Positions 1-10,460 of a stretch of DNA of 64,000 bases are shown piece after piece. Each line of letters starts with the position of its first letter. Within the stretch, counting starts at the first letter, position 1. The stretch lies in assembly GCA_029204225.1 (NCBI GenBank), contig CM055099.1, positions 50,323,866-50,387,865 of the forward strand, in the 5' to 3' direction. The stretch comes from Diphasiastrum complanatum (lineage: Eukaryota; Streptophyta; Lycopodiopsida; Lycopodiales; Lycopodiaceae). The notes under the pieces were generated by a model. The model was not told the origin of the DNA and made no database searches. It saw only the letters and a list, made by a program, of their open reading frames with translations. Made by a program: the position numbers and the translations under genes.

Positions 1-69
1 CCTAACAACCAATCCCTCTTGAGGATTAGATTAGGATCCACTCTTGGTCCTTTTTGTATTTTTTGCACA
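1..69 (+). repeat. Family A 5' LTR, terminal fragment
   Basis: These bases match the last 70 bases of the A 3' LTR (to 11291) and of both A' LTRs. The LTR ends in TTTTTTGCACA and is followed directly by the primer site. The rest lies upstream of the window. Confidence 0.85.
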
Positions 70-81
70 TGGTATCAGATC
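70..81 (+). other. Primer-binding site of family A
   Basis: TGGTATCAGATC begins right after the LTR terminal CA. It matches the plant copia consensus TGGTATCAGAGC, complementary to the 3' end of initiator methionine tRNA, except near its 3' end. Confidence 0.8.
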
Positions 82-1660
82 CTAGTACAAGAGATTTTGT
101 TGAAATTGATAGGGTTAATCCAAATCAAAGCCAAAATTAGCAGTTTTTTGGAAACTAGTCAAATTTTGTGTAGCGAGTTGGATTTGATAGCTATCCTCAA
201 AATTTTTGGTCCAGATCTTGTTGTAGGCTGTAGGAACCCTTTTCACACGTGTGAGGCCGTACAACTCCGGTTTTGACTAAGAAATTTCAAAATTTGTAGA
301 ATTTGACTCACATACCCAATTTGAGTGATTTTTGGTGCAAAATCAAGCATTTTCTATACTTAATCTAATCCCTTGATTAGTTCTTGGATTAGATCAGCCA
401 AAAAATTAAAATTCAAGCTTGAAATAGGTGTAATAATTGATCATGTTTGATTTTTTGAGTGCATGTTGAAGTTGAGAGTGATTTTGCTAAAAGTCTTAAA
501 TTAAGGAGTGATATGCAAGGTGAGAGGTTGAAATCCATCACTGTAGATTTGCTCAAGAGTGATAGGGTCAAGTTTAGAAGCATCAATTTGCTAGAAAACA
601 TCCTTGGATCTGTCCTCCAAGTGAAACCTTTGAGAGTTTCTAGTGCATATAGAGCATCTATGTAAATCTTTTGTAGAATTTGACATAGATTGGCTTCAAT
701 TGAAAGTTCTAGAAAAGAGATTGAGATCCAAGTCACACTATTCAATCCTACTCAATGTGTCTGAGTGCCTTTAAGGTTTGAAAAGAGTCATTAGGGTGTC
801 TATGGCAAATGTGTAGAGAGAGATCCAATTTTCTAAGAGTTCCTTCCTTTGTAGAGGGCAAGATCTAGAAGCTCATTATGTGTTGTCATAGGTGAAGAAT
901 TTGTCTTCTCCTAGGTGATCAAATCTTTCTAAGTGGTATTAGCTCTTTGAAGCACAATATCTAAGTGAGAAAAATCACAACTTTTGATTTTTAATTTCAT
1001 TCCAAGTCCTAAAAAGTATAGTAATTGGTGGAATCCAATAGGAGTGATTGAATTCAATTTGTTGAGCAAAAATTGACATAGAATGTATGAAACTCAAATT
1101 AGTTCTATTCAACTTTGTTTGTGAGAGTGTGAGGGTCAAGTTGTGATCCCATTGGATGTCTAGAATGAGGAGGAGTCCATATTTGAGTATTCATGCATGG
1201 TTGAGATCTTTGTGAATCTCTAGTTGTCTAATTTTTAAGCTATGTGAAAAATTGGTGGTATAGTTGGTTTTCAAATCAAATCAAATTCATTCTAAATCTC
1301 AAGAGTGAGATTATTTGGGTCAAGAGTGAGTCCAAAAGAAGTGATAAAGTTTGATTTTCATGTGTTTCAAACAAAACCCATCTTTTGTTCAAGAATCTCA
1401 AGTGTTGAGAGAACTAGTCAAGTGAAAAGGAAAATCTAGGTGCCAAATCTTTTCATATCCATTTCAACTTTCAACAAAAAGAGCCATTGGTATTTGATAA
1501 GTCCAATAGGAGATTGGATCTGATTTCTTTTGTGATTTGATTCAAATATTGTGTGCTTTTGTCTTAGTGATCAAAGCAAAGTTTCCAAGTGACTAGTCAT
1601 TAGTGTGAAGATTGATTCTTAGGTTTGTGAGCTAGATCTTTTGTAGATCATTCTATATTA
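82..1660 (+). other. Family A leader, non-coding
   Basis: About 1.6 kb between primer site and first substantial frame. It is colinear with 57685-59280 in the second copy, with scattered substitutions and small indels. Short open frames here are not convincingly coding. A CACACGTGTG palindrome lies at 244-253. Confidence 0.7.
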
Positions 1661-2341
1661 TTGAAGATGTTCAAATCTAGTCTCTTGAAAGTCACAAATT
1701 ACATTTGTAGAATCATATCACAGGCTTATATTCACATGACATCAATAGGTGACATCCTATTGAAGGAAAGAAAGGATCCTAAGTGCAACCTTTGTGGCAA
1801 GGAAGGATATTTTTCCTCAAGATGCTACAAAAAGAAGACCAGTCCATCCAAGAAAAACCAAAGCAAGGGGGGCAAGGAGAAGGATGGAGCTTCAAGTTCG
1901 AAATGCAAATACAAGAAGGACAAGTCCAAGGAAAGTTGTTTCCTTTGTGGAAAGGTGAATGAGGCTTGGAGTCTCACAAGGACTTGCAAGATTTGTCTTC
2001 AAGAGTCCATCACAACACATGTCAAATCTTTTGAAATTTTTCATTTGGAAGTGCATTGTTTGGTTCAAGATGCAAAGATAGATGTCACTTTCATGAAAGT
2101 AACTTGGATTTATTTTATGTTCTTGGAAAGTATTTTGCTTGGAACCTTAGATAAGTTCAAACTTATTGTTATGATGCAAGAGAAATCAATCAAGAATAAG
2201 GAGCAACAATCACAAAAGGAAAATAGTTTCATTTATGCTATCATGTCAACTTATGAAGAACCATTTTGCTTTGAGGAGATTTTTGTATCTCAAAGGAGGA
2301 TTAAGACAATACTAGTTGAGTGTGATGCCTTAAAAGATAGC
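1661..2341 (+). pseudogene. Family A reading frame, 5' part: variant zinc knuckle and relic of the copia RT N-terminal region
   Basis: The frame begins MKMFKSSLLKV. It carries a Gag-like knuckle CNLCGKEGYFSSRC in which the expected histidine is tyrosine, then a lysine-rich stretch, then a second pair of CxxC motifs (CFLCG and CKICL). Near the end, STYEEPFCFEEIF and the following residues resemble the segment that precedes copia reverse transcriptase, for example SFDEPTCVGEAI in element B. Element B interrupts the frame at 2347. The matching region of A' (59281-59957) runs on into a longer frame. No enzymatic motif is visible, so the role is unknown; structural Gag-like function is a guess. 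Confidence 0.6.
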
Positions 2342-2346
2342 AAAAT
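2342..2346. repeat. 5-bp target site duplication of element B (left)
   Basis: AAAAT precedes the B 5' LTR and recurs after the 3' LTR at 8778-8782. The uninterrupted family A copy has it once near 59957, which gives an empty-site comparison. Confidence 0.93.
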
Positions 2347-3001
2347 TGTGAAAATTGTCAACATTTCCTAGCTAGTTTGAGGCCTAAATTGGCTAAAATT
2401 GTAAATAGTTTTGGTTCTGGAGTTTCACACGTGTGAACCAGGCCACAATGTTTTTATTTACTGTATTTTTTCAGTATGATGAAGTGTCAAACTTCATACC
2501 CTTCAAAATGAGACCATTTTGATGTATTTTGGTCATATAAGCCATTTTTAGCTATTTTTCCTATATAGGGAATATCTAGGGTCAAGTACCTTCTAGAGAG
2601 AGGAGAGAGAGTCATCTTCCTCATCCATAAATAGTAGGAAAGTCGTGGAGAACAGGTTGGAGAAACCTTTTGTATGCTTCATTGAGATCAATAGATCATT
2701 GTCATTGTTTCTTCCTCCATTGAGAGCATTGTTGTGTGTATTGTCTTCAAGCTATTGTGTATGATCTTAGGTGCTTTCCAAAAGTGGTAGGCTGATGTAT
2801 TATGGACTGTATAATGCTATTTTGGGCCGCACTTGATGTTTATGGAAGTTTCCATTTGTGATAAATGCTTTTTGATCAAGTTCTTTGCATTCTAGGTAGC
2901 ATAGAATGTGTTGCCAATTCCTAGCTTATGTAGTTTGGAGTGCAAGCATTCAAGCCAATGATCTTGGAGTTTAGATCCACTTAGGATCTGTATTTTTCAC
3001 A
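2347..3001 (+). repeat. Element B 5' LTR
   Basis: 655 bp, starting TGTGAAAATTG and ending TTTTTCACA, so the termini form a short inverted repeat. A TATA-like CTATATAGG lies at 2561-2569. The palindrome CACACGTGTG is at 2426-2435, in what is likely U3. Confidence 0.95.
2562..2568 (+). promoter_or_regulatory. Probable TATA box of the element B LTR
   Basis: TATATAG lies about 215 bp into the LTR and is repeated in the 3' LTR near 8338. It is the best TATA match in the LTR; the transcription start is not determined. Confidence 0.5.
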
Positions 3002-3013
3002 TGGTATCAGAGC
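3002..3013 (+). other. Element B primer-binding site
   Basis: TGGTATCAGAGC begins at the base after the LTR. It is the exact plant copia primer site complementary to initiator methionine tRNA. Confidence 0.93.
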
Positions 3014-4173
3014 TGGTTGGCTTCTATTTACAGTAAGTATTCCATTTTTGGTGATATTTGGATGTTTGATCAAGTTCTAGCATGATTTTGCATTGCTTTG
3101 TTGATCAAATCTTACTAACCTTTGTTTTGTGAGTTGAACTTGTGGATCAAAAGCATATTTCAGGTCTATTGAAGATCAGAGGCTGAAAAGAAACTATTTT
3201 GGATCAGATCATAACACCTAATCATTTGTGATTGTGAGGCTTGTGCATATTCAATACTAACAATGTTCTTTTCAATCCTATTGTTGACAATCTCCATTCT
3301 TGGATGAACACTCTCCTTAAGTGGATGAAACTTCTCCTTAAGTGGATGACAAATGCTCTTTTGAGTGAGTTGTAATTCTCCTAAAGGCTGAGCAAAGCTC
3401 CCATTTGGATGAAAGATCCCCTTTTTTGGGTGAACATATTGTAAGCTCCATTGTGAAGAGCATATTGTAAAGATTGTCATCAATTTTGGCATAAATTTTG
3501 GTGTACTTTGTTGAGCATGTAAGTAACTCTCCTTATGTAATTTGATTGGAGCATTTGCTGGAAGGTGTTAACCATTATGCAAGTGTGTTTTCAGGTTCTT
3601 AACAGGTTGAGGAACATTCTCATGTGAAGTGATCTTAGATCTACATCTAAACACCAAGATTTGACAACATAGTGAAGCTAGTCTTGTGATTCACTAAGTG
3701 TGCTCATTCATTCACCTCTAAATCTTGTATTTATCACTTGCTGGAGTTTATAAACTTTTAGAAGTGTGGTTTACATGTGGTTTTACAGGTTGAATCAATA
3801 TCTTAGTGTGTTGATCATATGTTGATCAAGTTTGTTCATTACTAGGTAATCTTGGCATCCTAGTTTTGGGTATTTTCTAAGAATGCAAGTAACTCTTCAC
3901 ACCATAACTTGATTTGGTCACTTGCTGGAAAGTTTGAGAGCTTAAGCAAGAGTGTGTTCAGGTTGGTTTGATTTTGTAATCCATTCTTAGTGTGTGCAAA
4001 GTGTTGCATGTGTTTCAATCTTCCTTTCTATGCTTGGAAACCATCTAGGTTCAAGATAGAAGTGTTTTAGGGTCCTAAATCTTCATAGATCTCTTTATCT
4101 ATCATTTGTTGAGAGAAAAGTGAGTGCTAAGTGCTTTAGGACAAAACCTAAAAGTTGAAGAAACATTAGAATC
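3014..4173 (+). other. Element B leader with internal repeats
   Basis: About 1.16 kb precede the gag start. CTCCTTAAGTGGATGA occurs at 3313-3328 and 3334-3349, and a degenerate unit of about 80 bp occurs at 3514-3597 and 3885-3964, with a weaker version near 3725-3795. The units share the order AAGTAACTCT, TTGCTGGA, GTGTG, CAGGTT. The short motif is also in the relative at the window end (about 63894-63930). Confidence 0.7.
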
Positions 4174-7100
4174 ATGGCTTCCAATGGTGGGATCATGCTA
4201 GAGTCTAGTGAAAGGTTGAGTTCATCAAACTACTCTACTTGGAAAGTGAGGATGGAGTCCTTACTTGAGTTGAATGAACTCATGGACATAGTTGCAGAAA
4301 TTGAAGAGAGACCTCTCACACTTCAAGAGCAACAAAGGTTTGATAAGAAGGCCAAAAGGGCTCTTCATATCATTAAAATGAATGTTACAAATGAACTTCT
4401 CAAGGAAGTTGGAAAGTGTCAAAGTGCAAGTGAGGCATGGAATGCCTTCAAGAAGCTCTTTGAATCAAAGTCCACATCTAGGGTATTGACCCTAAGGAGA
4501 CAAATATTTTCTAGTAGGCAAAGAGAGGGTGAAAGTGCTCATGCATTTATCTTGAGAGTTAAGTCCCTAAGTGATGATTTAGCATGCATTGATGAGAACA
4601 TAAAAGATGGTGAAATAGTCCAAGTTATGTTGAATGGTTTGCTAAATGAACATGCTAACCTTGTGCAAAGTTTTGCCATTCAAAGAGTCTTGCCAAGTGT
4701 GGTTGACTTGCAAGAAATCTTATTGGCTGAAGAACATAGGTTGCAATCAAAGCTTGATGGTGCATCCTTGCAAGGTGGAGGTGAAGAGGCTTTCTTCACA
4801 AAAGGCAAATTCAAGGGCAAAGGTAAAGGCAAAGGGAAATGGTCCAAAGGTGGTAACTTTGATCATGATGATCACTCTTCCTCTTCCTCTTCTACTAAGA
4901 ACAATAAGTCAAAGTTCAAGTGCTTTTATTGTGGGATAAAAGGTCATTTTGCAAATGAATGTTATAAGAAGAAAAGAGAGCAAGGAGAGAGGCAAGGAAA
5001 TCTTACAATAGATGAGGAAGAACATAACACATGTGAATCACTTGTTATGACTTCAAGTTTGTTAGCCAACATAGATGATAATGATCCTTGGTGGATTGAT
5101 AGTGGAGCCTCATCTCACATGACAAGACATAAGGAATACTTTACATCCTTATTGTCTTATGAGGGAGAAGGTAACATCATCTACACTGCAAATGATGGTC
5201 AATGTGACATCAAAGGCATAGGCACTATTCCTATTTCCCTTTCAACAAATAGGAAAGCAAATCTTGAAAATGTTTTGTACATTCCTTCAATCACTAAGAA
5301 TTTGCTTAGTGTAAGTCAAATGATTGACAAAGGACTTGATGTGGAGTTCATTGGAGATGCATGTTTGATAAGTAAATGTGGATCCTTGATTGCTCAAGGT
5401 AGGAGGCATGGTAAACTTTTCAAGCTTGATGCATGTGTGATCTCTAATCATGAAGGATGTATGGCTAGGGAGCAATTGACAAACCAAGAAGTTTGGCACA
5501 AGAGGTTGGGCCATCCCAACTTCAAATCTTTGGAGGTAATGGCAAAGAAAGAGCTTGTTCTTGGTCTCCCTAAAAGTCTTGTTGCAAACAATAGTGTTTG
5601 TGAACATTGTGCCTTGTCCAAATCTCATAGACTTGCTTATTCTAGATCTACTTCTAGATCTAAAGAAGCTTTTCAACTTGTGCATTCTGATATTCATTCT
5701 TCTAGTACAACAAGCAATGGTGGGGCAAAGATGTATGCAACTTTCATTGATGACTTTAGTAGGTATACTTGGATCTATCTTCTTAAAAGTAAGGATGAAG
5801 TGTTTGCTGCATTTGTCAAGTTCAAGAATGAAATGGAAAACCAATTCAATACAAAGATCAAATGCTTAAGATCTGATAATGGAGGGGAATACACCTCAAA
5901 TAGGTTCAAAGACTTTTGTATAGCACATGGGATTAAGAGGGAGATGTCTAGTCCTAGGACTCCACAACAGAATGGAGTGGCCGAGAGGAAGAATAGAACC
6001 CTTTGTGAATGTGCCAAGGCAATGAGACTACATGCTAATCTTGCTAAGTCTTTTTGGGGGGAAGCTTTAGCATGTGCTAACTATCTATGTAATAGATGGA
6101 CAAGTGCTTCCTTGGATGGTAAAACTCCTCATGAGGTTCTTTATGGTAGAAGGCCGAGTGTCAAGCATTGTAGGATCTTTGGATGTACATGTTTTGTCAA
6201 TATCACACTTGATGATAGAACTAAAGAAGATCCTTCATCAAAGAAGGGTGTGTTTGTTGGCTATAGTGAAGTAAGCAAGGCTTACAAAGTGTACATTCCT
6301 TCTACAAAGAAAGTTGTCATAAGTAGGGATGTCATCTTTCATGAAGAGAATGTTTCCAATGTTGTTGATGTTGATGTTGATGTGCCTACTAATCATCATG
6401 ATGTGCAAGATGTCTTGGATGAAGATGGAGATGCCACTCCAAAGCAAACTTCAAGGAAGACTCAAAGGCAAAGGGCTAAGCCATCAAGGCTAACCTATGA
6501 TGAAAAAGGAAAGCAAGTGGTGGACAACTCTAACTTTGCTTTTCTTACCTCTTTTGATGAACCAACTTGTGTAGGTGAAGCAATTCAAAAGAAGGAATGG
6601 ATCCAAGCCATGGATCATGAGCATCAAGCACTCATCAAAAGCAACACATGGAGGTTGGTAAAGCTTCCAAAGGACAAGAAGGCAATTGGTTGTAAGTGGA
6701 TCTTCAAGATCAAGACAAATCAAGATGGATCAATCAACAAGTACAAGGCAAGGTTGGTGGCAAAGGGGTATGCTCAAGAATATGGTATTGACTATGATGA
6801 GACCTTTGCACCCGTGGCAAAGATGGTAACTATTCGAATCCTAATCTCTCTTGCAACTCTTTATGATTGGGATATGTGGCAAATGGATGTTACTAATGCC
6901 TTCTTGAATGGTGATCTTGAAGAAGATATTTACATGGAGCAACCCGAGGGCTATGTTTCACATGATGAGCCTAATCATGTGTGCTATCTCCAAAAGAGTT
7001 TGTATGGGCTAAAGCAAGCACCAAGGAGTTGGTATGCTAAGCTCAATTCCTTCTTACTTTCTCAAAAATTTGTTATGAGTGAGTATGATCATTCTCTCTA

Positions 7101-8127
7101 CTTTAGATTGAATGAAAATGATATCACTTTACTTTTGATCTATGTTGATGACATTATCTTAAGTGGTGGTAACAATCTAGATATAGATGAAATCAAGATG
7201 GCACTCAAAAGAGAGTTTGAAATTCAAGATCTTGGTAAACTTCATTATATCTTAGGAATAGAGATTATTAGAACTTCTAAATCTACATTCATATGTCAAG
7301 AAAAGTATGTTAACTCTATTCTAAAAAGGTTTCATATGGAAGATTGTAAAGTTGTTTCTACTCCTATGGAATCAAATGTAAAGCTAACTACAAGAAGTAA
7401 TGAAAGATCCTTCAAGGACATTACTCTCTATAGAAAGCTAATAGGATCTCTTATATGGTTAACCATCACAAGACCTGATCTAAGCTTTGTGGTTGGTAAA
7501 CTAAGTCAATTTATGCAAGATCCTAGTGAGGCTCATTGGAAGCTAGGAAAGAGAGTACTTAGATACATCTCGGGATCTAGAGATTTTGGCATCTTGTATG
7601 GAGGTACTACACCTAACCTTTGTGGATTTTCAGATTCAGATTTTGCAGGTGATCAAATGGATAGGAAGTCAACAAGTGCCTTTGCAATCTATCTTGGAGA
7701 TGGAGTGGTCTCATGGCTATCAAAGAAGCAACCAACTATCTCTCTATCTTCCACCGAAGCCGAGTACAAGGCATTAACAACATGCACCAAGGAGATTCTT
7801 TGGATCAAGAGGATGTTATTGGATCTTCACTTGCTGGAACCAGAGAAGACTCCAATCATACTTTGTGATAACCTTTCAGCCCAAAGCTTGGCAAGCAATC
7901 CTGTTTTTCATGCAAGGAGCAAGCACATTGAGATTGCTCACCATTTTGTGAGAGATCAAGTCATTGCCAAAGAGGTGGAGCTTCAACATGTCTCTTCAAA
8001 GGAGTGTGTGGCTGATATCTTCACCAAACCATTGGGAAAGGACCTATATTTAATGCATAGATCTAATCTTGGAATGTGCTCAAAGACTATGTTGAAACTA
8101 GCATCCAATGTTGAAGAGGGAGTGTGA
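4174..8127 (+). CDS. Copia gag-pol polyprotein, intact (1317 aa)
   Basis: A single frame encodes the whole retrotransposon machinery. Gag begins MASNGGIMLESSERL and ends with a CCHC knuckle C250-C253-H258-C263. The aspartic protease active site is D309-S-G-A. Integrase has the HKRLGH region and a catalytic D506-D568-E604 triad with exactly 35 residues between the last two. Reverse transcriptase has the KARLVAKG and QMDVTNAFLNG motifs and active site Y990-V-D-D. RNase H has SDSDFAGD, STEAEY and the ARSKHIEI tail. Integrase before reverse transcriptase fixes it as copia. The stop codon falls at 8125-8127, just inside the 3' LTR. The start is the first ATG matching the related Gag in element C ([11 protein letters not shown]). 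No frameshift or internal stop is seen. Confidence 0.97.
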   Translation: MASNGGIMLESSERLSSSNYSTWKVRMESLLELNELMDIVAEIEERPLTLQEQQRFDKKAKRALHIIKMNVTNELLKEVGKCQSASEAWNAFKKLFESKSTSRVLTLRRQIFSSRQREGESAHAFILRVKSLSDDLACIDENIKDGEIVQVMLNGLLNEHANLVQSFAIQRVLPSVVDLQEILLAEEHRLQSKLDGASLQGGGEEAFFTKGKFKGKGKGKGKWSKGGNFDHDDHSSSSSSTKNNKSKFKCFYCGIKGHFANECYKKKREQGERQGNLTIDEEEHNTCESLVMTSSLLANIDDNDPWWIDSGASSHMTRHKEYFTSLLSYEGEGNIIYTANDGQCDIKGIGTIPISLSTNRKANLENVLYIPSITKNLLSVSQMIDKGLDVEFIGDACLISKCGSLIAQGRRHGKLFKLDACVISNHEGCMAREQLTNQEVWHKRLGHPNFKSLEVMAKKELVLGLPKSLVANNSVCEHCALSKSHRLAYSRSTSRSKEAFQLVHSDIHSSSTTSNGGAKMYATFIDDFSRYTWIYLLKSKDEVFAAFVKFKNEMENQFNTKIKCLRSDNGGEYTSNRFKDFCIAHGIKREMSSPRTPQQNGVAERKNRTLCECAKAMRLHANLAKSFWGEALACANYLCNRWTSASLDGKTPHEVLYGRRPSVKHCRIFGCTCFVNITLDDRTKEDPSSKKGVFVGYSEVSKAYKVYIPSTKKVVISRDVIFHEENVSNVVDVDVDVPTNHHDVQDVLDEDGDATPKQTSRKTQRQRAKPSRLTYDEKGKQVVDNSNFAFLTSFDEPTCVGEAIQKKEWIQAMDHEHQALIKSNTWRLVKLPKDKKAIGCKWIFKIKTNQDGSINKYKARLVAKGYAQEYGIDYDETFAPVAKMVTIRILISLATLYDWDMWQMDVTNAFLNGDLEEDIYMEQPEGYVSHDEPNHVCYLQKSLYGLKQAPRSWYAKLNSFLLSQKFVMSEYDHSLYFRLNENDITLLLIYVDDIILSGGNNLDIDEIKMALKREFEIQDLGKLHYILGIEIIRTSKSTFICQEKYVNSILKRFHMEDCKVVSTPMESNVKLTTRSNERSFKDITLYRKLIGSLIWLTITRPDLSFVVGKLSQFMQDPSEAHWKLGKRVLRYISGSRDFGILYGGTTPNLCGFSDSDFAGDQMDRKSTSAFAIYLGDGVVSWLSKKQPTISLSSTEAEYKALTTCTKEILWIKRMLLDLHLLEPEKTPIILCDNLSAQSLASNPVFHARSKHIEIAHHFVRDQVIAKEVELQHVSSKECVADIFTKPLGKDLYLMHRSNLGMCSKTMLKLASNVEEGV
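8110..8122 (+). other. Element B polypurine tract
   Basis: A purine-rich run GAAGAGGGAG ends directly at the 3' LTR start, the expected plus-strand primer. It overlaps the last codons of the polyprotein. Confidence 0.8.
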
Positions 8128-8777
8128 AAATTGTCAACATTTCCTAGCTAGTTTGAGGCCTAAATTGGCTAAAATTGTAAATAGTTTTGGTTCTGGAGTT
8201 TCACACGTGTGAACCAGGCCACAATGTTTTTATTTACTGTATTTTTTCAGTATGATGAAGTGTCAAACTTCATACCCTTCAAAATGAGACCATTTTGATG
8301 TATTTTGGTCATATAAGCCATTTTTAGCTATTTTTCCTATATAGGGAATATCTAGGGTCAAGTACCTTCTAGAGAGAGGAGAGAGAGTCATCTTCCTCAT
8401 CCATAAATAGTAGGGAAGTCGTGGAGAACAGGTTGGAGAAACCTTTTGTATGCTTCATTGAGATCAATAGATCATTGTCATTGTTTCTTCCTCCATTGAG
8501 AGCATTGTTGTGTGTATTGTCTTCAAGCTATTGTGTATGATCTTAGGTGCTTTCCAAAAGTGGTAGGCTGATGTATTATGGACTGTATAATGCTATTTTG
8601 AGCCGCACTTGATGTTTATGGAAGTTTCCATTTGTGATAAATGCTTTTTGATCAAGTTCTTTGCATTCTAGGTAGCATAGAATGTGTTGCCAATTCCTAG
8701 CTTATGTAGTTTGGAGTGCAAGCATTCAAGCCAATGATCTTGGAGTTTAGATCCACTTAGGATCTGTATTTTTCACA
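8123..8777 (+). repeat. Element B 3' LTR
   Basis: 655 bp, the same length as the 5' LTR with about two mismatches. The palindrome CACACGTGTG is at 8202-8211. Target duplication AAAAT follows at 8778-8782. Confidence 0.95.
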
Positions 8778-8782
8778 AAAAT

Positions 8783-9735
8783 ATGTTTTCCTTGTAAGCT
8801 TACATTAGTTATGAAGTCAAGGAAATGGAAATATCTTCATAATGTAGGATCTTTTGGTTTCAATAAGATCATGAATGATGTGTTCATTCATAAAGATGAA
8901 AATTGTAAGTTTTTCAATCTTAAAGGCAAGTTGTAAACTTCTTATGAGAATAAGTGAAGCATCCAAAGTGGACACTTATATCCATAAGCAAGTAGTTAGC
9001 CTTATTGAGATGGAGATACCTTTTGATTTCAATATTGGAAAAATCATGCCAAGTTGTGGTGATTTTTGGACTTATGTTTCTAGCATAAGTAATCTTGATA
9101 ATCATAGGAAGTGCATATTGAATGGTCATACTTGTTGTGATCATTATGAGACATGGAGGTCTCGGATTTCCATAAAAAAGGAGCACCATCCTTCTCAAAT
9201 TGTGATTCCAAAAAGAAACTCAAGAAATATGGTTGAGTCCATGTGCCTCACATTTCAAGGGAAAGAGGAGCATATCTCATGTGGTATACATCACATACTT
9301 ACTTCTCTTATGTCATTTGATAAATCAATTTTCTTTAGTGAGATCATTGCATCTCAAAATTGGAGTAAAGCCATACTAGTTGAGTATGAAGTTTCTCTTG
9401 AGAACATAGATGATTTTCTTTAAAAGGTTGAAATTGATTTTAAATCAATTAGAAAGCAAATGGTTTTTCCATCAAATGTATGCTCTTAAGTCATGCAAGA
9501 GCAAAAGTGATTTGTTCACTCATAGTTTGAAAATTTGTATTGAGGCAAATTGTAAACTCTTTACGAGAGTAAGTGAATCATCTTCTAAAGACACTTATCT
9601 CCATAATGAAGTATTTAGCCTCATTGGATCTGAGATTAACATGGTAAACAGGCATGAAGATATGATGCAAACACTTTGTTATTATAACATGCATAGTCTT
9701 GCCAATTTGGATGAGTCTAATTCTCTAGATCGTGG
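8783..9735 (+). pseudogene. Family A reading frame, middle part, with two extra-base frameshifts
   Basis: Continues the frame interrupted at 2341. Compared with A', there is one extra T near 8912 and another near 9418, each breaking the frame. Readable segments include SCKLLMRISEASK and NCKLFTRVSESSSK, the two copies of an internal repeat described for A'. No known enzymatic domain is seen. The two copies are broken at different places. Confidence 0.65.
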
Positions 9736-10115
9736 CGAGCTCACAGAAATCTTGATGCAGGAAGAGCAACGACGAGAAATGGTGAAAGCTAGACGTCAAA
9801 ATACTGACGGTTAGGCACTTGCAACACGCCAGAAACAAGGCAAGGTCAAGGGCAAGAAGAAGTCTAAGCAGCAATTTGCCAAGTCTCAAGAGGATGAGGG
9901 ATCTTCTAGTAAAACTAAGAAGAAAGACAAGTGCTTCCATTGTGGTAAAAAGGGCCATTGGAAGAGTGAATGTCGCAAATTCCTGGTGGAACAAGTCAAG
10001 GGGAAACCAAAACAAGCAGGTCATTAGAGGAGTTTTGAGTTCCAAAAAGACCCTTTAAGAATTCGTGCAAGATGCCCTTTTTATTATTAAAATATTATAA
10101 CACTAATACTTTTGA
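9736..10115 (+). pseudogene. Extra zinc-knuckle gag segment present in A but absent from A'
   Basis: About 380 bp that A' lacks; both copies match on either side (CTCTAGATCGTGG on the left, GTTAGATCTTTCTG on the right). It encodes, with one in-frame TAG at 9812-9814, a basic stretch and a canonical knuckle CFHCGKKGHWKSEC starting at 9932. This differs from the CNLCG knuckle of the family. It may be a gag piece gained from another copia element by template switching, or an ancestral segment lost by A'. Confidence 0.65.
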
Positions 10116-10460
10116 GTTAGATCTTTCTGATTCTAATAAATCAAGAAGAAATCTTTATTTTCACATGAAGGAGCATGCACATGAAGAAGGAGCAAGCCTC
10201 AAGGTCAAGCATCTACATGAAAATTGGAAAGAATCAATTTTGGAGGTGCTAGGATGGTGCAAAGCTCTCAAGCTCATCAAAGATGTCAACATCAAAGAAG
10301 CACTATCATGGATATGGTGATTTCAGATCAACATCAAGCTCATTGGCTGATCTTCACACTTTTTGAACCAGCAAAGACCAATTCAGCCCATGGAGTCAAG
10401 TTCAAGATCATCATGTTTTCCATCAAACTAGATTTACCAAGTTAGATTTTTGAGGAGGAG
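10116..10460 (+). pseudogene. Family A reading frame, 3' part
   Basis: Matches 60981-61321 of A' almost base for base. The encoded segment includes HMKEHAHEEGASLKVKHL and ends at an ALSWIW-stop near 10320. A purine-rich GAGGAGGAG precedes the 3' LTR and could act as polypurine tract. Function unknown. Confidence 0.6.

Larger units (their letters stand above)
2347..8777 (+). mobile_element. Element B: full-length, apparently intact Ty1/copia LTR retrotransposon
   Basis: A complete 6.4-kb element: two 655-bp LTRs, primer site, 1.16-kb leader, one gag-pol frame of 1317 codons, a purine-rich tract and AAAAT target duplications. The LTRs differ at only about two positions (near 2637 and 2825 against the 3' copy), which indicates recent insertion. 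All expected copia domains are present in copia order (protease, integrase, reverse transcriptase, RNase H) with catalytic residues intact, so it may still be competent. It sits inside family A in the same orientation. A diverged relative starts at 62921. Confidence 0.96.

Noticed and set aside
3166-3492. Minus-strand frame with HPLKE-like repeats
   Set aside because: Reverse complement of the TTAAGTGGATGA repeats in the element B leader; no sign of coding constraint.
5287-5844. 185-codon minus-strand frame
   Set aside because: Shadow of the element B polyprotein, whose plus-strand frame has clear catalytic motifs.
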